Of a stretch of DNA of 64,000 nt, positions 59,308-64,000 are shown one piece after another. This DNA is from an uncultured bacterium. GTDB taxonomy: Bacteria; Bipolaricaulota; Bipolaricaulia; UBA7950; UBA9294. The notes under the pieces are model-generated. The model was given only the letters and a program-made list of their open reading frames with translations, did not search any database and was not told the DNA's origin. The stretch is taken from NCBI GenBank assembly GCA_903857865.1, contig CAIOGO010000022.1, positions 59,176-123,175 on the forward strand. Direction: 5' to 3'. The position numbers and the translations under genes were made by a program. Numbering within the stretch: the stretch's first letter is position 1; the number at the start of each line of letters is the position of its first letter.

Positions 59308-59888
59308 CGACAACGGGAGTCCGCGGGACATTCGCCTCGGTGACGAGGCTCGTCATCCTGGGAATCAGCCTCGGGGTTTCCACCGCGCTCCGCTGGGTGC
59401 GCCTGTTCCCGAACAACGATCCGATCATGGCTGTGATGCTGCCCTGCGCGAAGCGGGGACGTGCCGCCGCCTTCGCGTTCCCTATCGTGGCGATGGTCCT
59501 ATTCGACATCCTGTCACGCAAAGTGGGGATCTGGACCGCCGTTACAGCCGGAACCTACGGACTCCTCGGCCTTGGTTTCTCCTTCGCCTACTCGGCGCTG
59601 GGGAAGCGCGGACGCCGCATCGGGGCTGCAACGTTCCTCGTCTCCGGCGTCGTCGGTGTCCTCGTCTTCGACTTCATCACCGGCCCGATCCTGTCGAGCG
59701 CCATGTTCCGCATGTCGTTCGCTCAGGCGTTCGTCGGGCAGATCCCGTTCACCCTCAAGCACCTTGCGAGCGTGTCCGTGTACGCCCTCGTCGTCAGCCC
59801 TGTCCTCGATTGGATGCTCGGGCACGTCGAGCGGGCCGAGGGCGCGATCGAACGGAGGCTCGCCCAAGCGGCGTCACGCAGTGTGTGA
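59304..59888 (+). CDS. DUF6580/ECF S-component-like membrane protein
   Basis: 194 aa with five or six membrane helices. MAVMLPCAKRGRAAAFAFPIVAMVLFD and the loop-helix pattern resemble the small membrane S-components of ECF vitamin transporters and the DUF6580 group. Its ATG overlaps the stop of the QueG-like gene, implying a shared substrate or cofactor: a corrinoid or a queuosine precursor would fit, as inference only. No ECF ATPases are present here. It ends in a cytoplasmic helix rich in E and R. Confidence 0.65.
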   Translation: MTTTGVRGTFASVTRLVILGISLGVSTALRWVRLFPNNDPIMAVMLPCAKRGRAAAFAFPIVAMVLFDILSRKVGIWTAVTAGTYGLLGLGFSFAYSALGKRGRRIGAATFLVSGVVGVLVFDFITGPILSSAMFRMSFAQAFVGQIPFTLKHLASVSVYALVVSPVLDWMLGHVERAEGAIERRLAQAASRSV

Positions 59889-59918
59889 GCGCGCTGCCGA
59901 GGAACTTCCCTAGAGTTC

Positions 59919-59940
59919 TCGTGTGACGTACATCACACGA
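59919..59940. other. Palindrome in a convergent spacer
   Basis: TCGTGTGA, CGTACA, TCACACGA: perfect 8-bp arms. The core GTGACGTACATCAC matches the palindromes in the flanking repeat at 38.8 kb and also the CRP pattern. It lies between two convergent genes, where a terminator or REP-like unit is more likely than an operator. Confidence 0.45.
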
Positions 59941-59977
59941 CGCGCCGCAGCGCGGCCGACTTAGTCGGCGAGGCCGA

Positions 59978-60604
59978 CTAGTCGGCGTACGGCTTGGCGC
60001 GCAGGCGGCGGGCGACGCCGTTTTTCTTCGCCTCTCGCCGCCACATGATGTTTCCGCCGATGCGGTAGAGCCACGCCGGCATCGCCTTGTTGGCGGCGAG
60101 GTCTGGGGCCGGTCTTCCCTCCGCAAGAGCCTTTCCGATCAGATCGAGCACCTCGTGGGCAGAGCCGCCGTACGTCTCGACGCCGCCGAGGGCGAGTCCG
60201 CCGAGCCAGCGCCACCCGACCTCCGCCGCGAAGCACTCGGCGATGGCGAGGGCCGTTGCATTCTGTTCGCTCTCCGGGAAGCCACACTGGATGATCAGAA
60301 GAATCCGTGTCCGCCCAGCGCCAACGCGCTGTTCGGCGATTCGCTCGAACAAGGCGATGACGGGCGCGGGGAACGAATCGACATAGAGCGGGAGTGACAG
60401 GACCACGAGGTCCGCCCAAGCCACCGCTGCCAGCGCCCGTTCCGTCTCCGTCGGCGAACGTACGACAGCGTGGACGTGGAGCTTGTCGGTCTCGAACCCG
60501 CGCTCCTTCAGGGCGTCGAGCAAGCGGCCGCCAAGACGGCCGGACGTGCTCTGCTCGATCCCCCGCGGACTGCCGACGAGCAAGAGAGCCTTCTTCTCGG
60601 TCAT
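59978..60604 (-). CDS. Flavodoxin-like NAD(P)H-dependent oxidoreductase
   Basis: 208 aa, with the flavodoxin fold. The FMN phosphate loop is LLLVGSPRGIEQSTSGRLGGRLL (in part), and VVLSLPLYVDSFPAPVIALFERI binds the flavin ring side. No Fe-S motif is seen. The C-terminal 30 residues are basic (MWRREAKKNGVARRLRAK), perhaps binding acidic lipid or protein. Its start overlaps the stop of the next upstream gene as ATGA, so the two flavodoxin-like proteins are coexpressed. Confidence 0.75.
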   Translation of the reverse strand: MTEKKALLLVGSPRGIEQSTSGRLGGRLLDALKERGFETDKLHVHAVVRSPTETERALAAVAWADLVVLSLPLYVDSFPAPVIALFERIAEQRVGAGRTRILLIIQCGFPESEQNATALAIAECFAAEVGWRWLGGLALGGVETYGGSAHEVLDLIGKALAEGRPAPDLAANKAMPAWLYRIGGNIMWRREAKKNGVARRLRAKPYAD

Positions 60605-61161
60605 CGTGCCACCGCTTCAATGAGTCCGCGTGCGATTGCCGCAACATCGCTCGTTCCGTCGAGCGCAACAACGGCCGCCGCGGTGCGTGGGCTCCTCCAG
60701 TTGAGTGCGTTGTGCGCGACCAGAGTCTTGAAGATCGCTTCTGCCTCACGGTCCGGCTGCGGCAGAACGCCCAGCCCGATCAGGGAGGGGCAGCGCCGGT
60801 AGCGCCTCTGGTGGTGCGTTTCCCCCTGGACCCGTGCGAAGAACGGCGAGATGTTCGGGATGAACCGATCGACAGCCTTCTTCAGTTCGGACGAGAACCC
60901 GCCGAAGGTCACCGGGGTGACGTACGCGAGGAGATCGGAACGTACCGCCGCTCGCGCGACGGCCCTTCCGTCGTCGTCGATGACGCACTCGCCCGGCGTC
61001 TTGATCCAGCACCCGAAGCAGCCGAGACACGGGGCGATTGTCTTCTCGCGCAGAACGACGACCTCCGTCGCGTACCCCGCCTGAGCAAGTGCGTTCGTCA
61101 GCACAGCAAGAACGCCCTGTCCCTCCTCACCGCGAAACCCGTCGAGCACGAGTGCATTCAT
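60601..61161 (-). CDS. Flavodoxin-family iron-sulfur flavoprotein-like reductase
   Basis: 186 aa. LDGFRGEEGQGVLAVLTNAL is the FMN-binding start and APCLGCFGCWIKTPGECVIDDD is the cysteine-rich stretch typical of NADPH-dependent FMN reductases/iron-sulfur flavoproteins of anaerobes. YVTPVTFGGFSSELKKAVDRFI follows. It has no ribosome binding site; a TTGGCC-17-TACGAT promoter at 61199-61171 ends nine bases before the ATG, so the mRNA is probably leaderless. Role: small electron-transfer or quinone/disulfide reductase; substrate unknown. Confidence 0.78.
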   Translation of the reverse strand: MNALVLDGFRGEEGQGVLAVLTNALAQAGYATEVVVLREKTIAPCLGCFGCWIKTPGECVIDDDGRAVARAAVRSDLLAYVTPVTFGGFSSELKKAVDRFIPNISPFFARVQGETHHQRRYRRCPSLIGLGVLPQPDREAEAIFKTLVAHNALNWRSPRTAAAVVALDGTSDVAAIARGLIEAVAR

Positions 61162-61170
61162 CGTGTCGAG

Positions 61171-61199
61171 ATCGTAGCCAAGGGACGGCGCACGGCCAA
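61171..61199 (-). promoter_or_regulatory. Leaderless promoter of the flavodoxin pair
   Basis: On the minus strand TTGGCC (61199-61194), 17 bp, TACGAT (61176-61171), then nine bases to the ATG at 61161. The -35 hexamer is identical to that proposed for the AbrB-PhoU gene. Confidence 0.5.
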
Positions 61200-61450
61200 C
61201 AGGAGGCCCGGGCGTGGGATGCGACGTGCGCCATGGCGCGCACGCCAGGCCATGCGCTCACGCGGGATGCTCGCAGTCGGTCGACCATGGATGTATCGAG
61301 CGAGAGCGTAATAGCAGACAAGAACAAAGGACAGATGGGGAAAGCAGCGAAAGAAACAGGGGCACAACAAGTACATACTGTAGGCTGTAGTCTTTTCCAT
61401 GTCACCAGAGTATGCTGAGGTTGCGTACGGTCGTGTGCGCAGGAGGCACG

Positions 61451-62497
61451 TTGCGCCGACGTTTTGGATCTGTCCGAATAGCTGCGTTGTTCGCGATCGC
61501 CGTGCTTGTTGGCGGGTGCACGCCGCCGGCGGATCCTCCCGCGGCAGAGGTAAGACTGTCCGTCTCCTTCCTGGATGTGGAGCAAGGCAACTGCATTCTG
61601 ATCATCGCACCGTCCGGAACGGCGGCCCTCGTCGATGCCGGAACCGGGCAGGATGGTGATGCCGCATCGGACACCGACGCAGTGGAGTTCATCCGCGCGC
61701 TGGCGTCCGCAACGGTCGGCTTCCGCCTTGAGTACGTCGTGGCGACTCACTACGACGCGGATCACATCGGGAAACTCGACGATGTGCTCCAGGCTGCGCC
61801 ATCCCTTGTGGCCGATGACTACCAGCTCTATACACGCCTAGGAGGGTGGGTGAAGACGGCGACTCCCTGCGAGGCATATGGCTACATTGAGAGCATCAGC
61901 GCTGACCATCGAGCCGCCATTGCTCCCTCCGACGTCATTGATCTGGGTGGCGGAGTCACTCTGACGTGCTACGCTGCGGGAGGCTCGTACTGGGACGGTA
62001 CGGGCAGCCAAACAGTGGCGCTCGCACCCACCGACGAGAATGGCCGCTCTATTGCGCTCATCCTCGCGTATCGCGATGTCAAGATGTGGTTCGGCGGAGA
62101 TCTGGGGGAAGCCGTCGAGGAAGCTTTGGCTCCGCATCTCCCTGACGTCGACGTGTACGCGGTCGATCATCACGGCTCCAACGGGAGTTCAGCCCCCAAC
62201 TTCCTCCAGGCGCTCAAGCCGGAGTACGCCATCTGCCAGTCAGGGCAGACCAACGGCCATGGGCATCCGAACGAGGAAGCCGTGAGCCGGATCTTGTCAG
62301 TCGTGACGACTGACGGCGTGTCACACCCGCAGTTCATCCAGCAGAACCACGCGAAGCCTGGCGATGTGCGGTCGGATGACAGCCTGGCTTCAGCTATCGC
62401 GGACCCTGATGGGAGCGGTCCTCTTCCAGGCACGATCACTGTCACTACAGACGGGTTCGACATGGTCGTCGCGTGGCCCGAATCGGTGGGCCCATAA
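61451..62497 (+). CDS. ComEC C-terminal-like metallo-beta-lactamase lipoprotein
   Basis: 348 aa from the TTG at 61451, chosen because AGGAGG lies four bases before it; the ATG at 61412 has no such site. A lipoprotein signal (ALFAIAVLVGGC) is followed by a metallo-beta-lactamase domain: VSFLDVEQGNCILI, the metal motif THYDADHIG, and DHHGSNGSSAPNFLQALKP as in the ComEC/Rec2 hydrolase domain. Here it stands alone and is lipid-anchored outside the cell, so a nuclease or phosphodiesterase in the periplasm or on the surface is likely. Confidence 0.82.
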   Translation: MRRRFGSVRIAALFAIAVLVGGCTPPADPPAAEVRLSVSFLDVEQGNCILIIAPSGTAALVDAGTGQDGDAASDTDAVEFIRALASATVGFRLEYVVATHYDADHIGKLDDVLQAAPSLVADDYQLYTRLGGWVKTATPCEAYGYIESISADHRAAIAPSDVIDLGGGVTLTCYAAGGSYWDGTGSQTVALAPTDENGRSIALILAYRDVKMWFGGDLGEAVEEALAPHLPDVDVYAVDHHGSNGSSAPNFLQALKPEYAICQSGQTNGHGHPNEEAVSRILSVVTTDGVSHPQFIQQNHAKPGDVRSDDSLASAIADPDGSGPLPGTITVTTDGFDMVVAWPESVGP

Positions 62498-62615
62498 GAG
62501 CATCAACGGTGCGGAGCGACTGCAGGTGGTATGGGACGCGTGGCGGTTGCCGTTTGCATCGCGAGGACGGGGAGAACGCAGCCGGCCCCAGCACAGAGAT
62601 GCGGCCTGCGGCCGT

Positions 62616-63539
62616 CTAGCTTACCGCGCTATACAAGAGCTCGAGGAACCGCTCGCGACTCGCTTCGAGGACGACGTCCGCGTTCGGCTCGAGGCCGGTC
62701 ACGCGCAGGTGATCGACGACCGTCGCTCCGCGCGTCAGCTCGCTCTTCGTCTCGATGTCGACGCGCAGGCGCTTCACGATCGTGGCGACACTCGGATCGA
62801 GCGCCACGGCCATCGCGATCGGGTCGGGAAGGTCGAATCCCTCCTGTTTGAGGTAGCTCTTGCCGAACTCGCGCAGTCCCTCTTGGATGTCGACGCAGAA
62901 AGCCGCAAGGTCTGAGACCGCGTGGAGCCGTGCTTCGTCCTCCGGACTGAACCGTGCGTGCTTGTGCGACACGTCCCACCCCACCATCTCGATCGGCAGT
63001 CCCGACTCGAAGACGATCTTCGCCGCGTCGGGGTCGACCCAAATGTTGTATTCGGCCGCCGGGACGATGTTCCCGTACCCGAAGCCGATGCCGCCCATGA
63101 TGACGCAGCGCTCGACGTTCGAGGCGAGCGACGGATCGCGCAGGAGGGCCGCCGCAACGTTGGTGAGTGGCCCGAGGGTCACGAGCGTGAGCTTGCCACG
63201 GAAGCGGCGCACTGTCTCGAGCAAGACGTCGACCGCATGTCCCTCGGCCGGCACCCGTCCGATGAGAGGCAGGCCGATGTCGCCGAAGCCGTCCTGCCCG
63301 TGGCAGAACTGCGCCGTCTGCAGCGGGCGTAGCATGGGGCCGGCGATGCCGGCGTAGACGGGAACGCGTGCTCCGCATCGCTCGACGGTGTAGAGGGCGT
63401 TCTGCACACCGATCTCGAGCGGGACGTTCCCCGCGACAACGGTGATCGCCTCGACGCGGACGTCGGGATACTTGAGCGCCATGACGAGCGCCACCGCGTC
63501 GTCCGAAGCGGTGTCGGTGTCAATCACGAAGTGACGCAC
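62616..63539 (-). CDS. Inosine-uridine preferring nucleoside hydrolase
   Basis: 307 aa. The calcium-binding signature FVIDTDTASDDAVALVMAL opens the protein, and the substrate loop NVPLEIGVQNAL, TLGPLTNVAAALLRDPSL, IMGGIGFGYGNIVPAAEYNIWVDPDAA (in part) and DPIAMAVALDP follow. It hydrolyses ribonucleosides to base plus ribose for salvage. I chose the GTG at 63539 because AAGGAGG lies five bases before it; the ATG at 63557 has weaker support. Purine bases released here could feed the molybdenum hydroxylase pathway at 29-36 kb. Confidence 0.9.
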   Translation of the reverse strand: MRHFVIDTDTASDDAVALVMALKYPDVRVEAITVVAGNVPLEIGVQNALYTVERCGARVPVYAGIAGPMLRPLQTAQFCHGQDGFGDIGLPLIGRVPAEGHAVDVLLETVRRFRGKLTLVTLGPLTNVAAALLRDPSLASNVERCVIMGGIGFGYGNIVPAAEYNIWVDPDAAKIVFESGLPIEMVGWDVSHKHARFSPEDEARLHAVSDLAAFCVDIQEGLREFGKSYLKQEGFDLPDPIAMAVALDPSVATIVKRLRVDIETKSELTRGATVVDHLRVTGLEPNADVVLEASRERFLELLYSAVS

Positions 63540-63652
63540 GGGAACCTCCTTGTACATCCCTCCACCATAAGCGGGCCGGGGCCAGAGGCCAAGAGGGCGA
63601 CGAGAAAGGACTCCGCAATCATCCATCCAGTGGCCCTCTAGACAGGCTAGAG

Positions 63653-64000
63653 TGTCCAGTTTCACAGTAGTGTTTGCAGTCGGCGACGGCTGAGGGTTGG
63701 GAGAAGAGAGAGAGTCACCGAAGCAACATTCTCAGGAATCCGCCAAGAGACCTGGGAGGTAGCCCGATGACTCTCGAGGACAAGGTACACGCTTTCCGTC
63801 TGCACGTCCTGCGTCGAGCCGCGGAACTGGGAAACGTCAGCGCCGCCTGTCGTGAGCTGGGGATCTCGCACACCGTCTTCTACCGCTGGAAGAAACGGTT
63901 CTCGATGTACGGTGCCGATGGACTCCATCCGCGTCAGACGGGTACAAGACCTGGGCGCCCTCCTCAGTTGGGGACCATCAAGGAGCGACTGGTCATCGCC
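63653..64000 (+). mobile_element. IS481-like insertion sequence, left part
   Basis: The transposase reading frame begins at 63767 and runs off the window. A TGTCCAGTTTCACAGTAGTG at 63653 could be the left terminal repeat (TGT start), but without the right end this cannot be confirmed. Confidence 0.45.
63767..64000 (+). CDS. Transposase, helix-turn-helix N-terminus (IS481-like), partial
   Basis: The first 78 residues are visible. Helix-turn-helix: AAELGNVSAACRELGISHTVFYRWKKRF, then MYGADGLHPR and the Pro-rich link GRPPQL that leads to the integrase core in IS481/IS3-type transposases. GGGAGG lies seven bases before the ATG. The DDE catalytic part is beyond the window. Confidence 0.7.
   Translation, partial: MTLEDKVHAFRLHVLRRAAELGNVSAACRELGISHTVFYRWKKRFSMYGADGLHPRQTGTRPGRPPQLGTIKERLVIA

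Noticed and set aside
57802-59331. 509-codon minus-strand frame opposite the cyclase and QueG-like genes
   Set aside because: Spans two real plus-strand genes with motifs; translation is Arg-rich with no domain.
59922-59937. CRP operator
   Set aside because: It matches TGTGA-N6-TCACA, but lies between convergent gene ends and belongs to the palindrome family of the 38.8-kb repeat.

Overview
GC-rich bacterial DNA with dense, mostly overlapping gene strings, strong GGAGG-type ribosome binding sites, frequent GTG starts and many ATGA/GTGA stop-start overlaps. No rRNA or tRNA gene was recognised, so the phylum cannot be fixed. A two-subunit class I fumarase, an archaeal-type phosphoglycerate mutase, an AbrB-PhoU phosphate regulator, a bidirectional NiFe hydrogenase and an exosortase H system suggest a deep-branching, probably uncultured, anaerobic or facultative bacterium. 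Something like Bipolaricaulota is one guess, not a demonstrated assignment.

Layout. 1-3.3 kb: end of a PatB-like aminotransferase, a NatAB-like ABC exporter and a class III nucleotidyl cyclase. 3.4-9 kb: a translationally coupled four-gene operon (IPTL-CTERM surface protein, exosortase H, its membrane partner, a large exported repeat protein) with a CRP-like site upstream. 9.4-10.6 kb: small genes of unknown function. 10.6-13.4 kb: guaB-purB. 13.6-18.4 kb: a complete NAD-coupled NiFe hydrogenase in the permuted order U-Y-H-W-E-F. 18.7-23 kb: apgM, split fumarase, malic enzyme. 23-27.7 kb: AbrB-PhoU regulator and pstSCAB. 27.9-29.2 kb: arsenate-reductase-like, Lar-like and flavin/PLP-oxidase-like genes.

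29.2-38.5 kb: a catabolic string (three-subunit molybdenum hydroxylase, FdrA, DUF1116, later a cyclase-family hydrolase), broken by a restriction-type nuclease-domain gene. Its promoter overlaps one of two 71-bp direct repeats. 38.5-44.5 kb is the accessory region: a hairpin array, a radical SAM/SPASM maturase whose last 67 codons look like a precursor peptide with its own near-perfect Shine-Dalgarno, a RAYT transposon that has cut a HigB toxin, and a two-gene module of winged-helix and TIR/SLOG-like proteins with a probable CTG start.

44.5-54.9 kb: an AbrB-like protein, a GNAT-methyltransferase fusion, a flavin reductase, a flotillin-like protein, a CrtI-like oxidoreductase, a WD40 protein with a frameshift, a secreted metallopeptidase and an S10 serine peptidase. 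55-57.4 kb: a membrane-spanning one-component regulator with a C-terminal OmpR-type DNA-binding domain, flanked by two exported helical proteins, each with the same 11-bp-phased operator upstream. 57.5-63.5 kb: a second cyclase-family hydrolase, a QueG-like Fe-S protein with a coupled membrane protein, two flavodoxin-like proteins, a ComEC-like lipoprotein and a nucleoside hydrolase. The window ends inside a transposase gene.

A family of hairpins, often preceded by GCTAGGG, recurs across the window, including in frame inside two catabolic genes.
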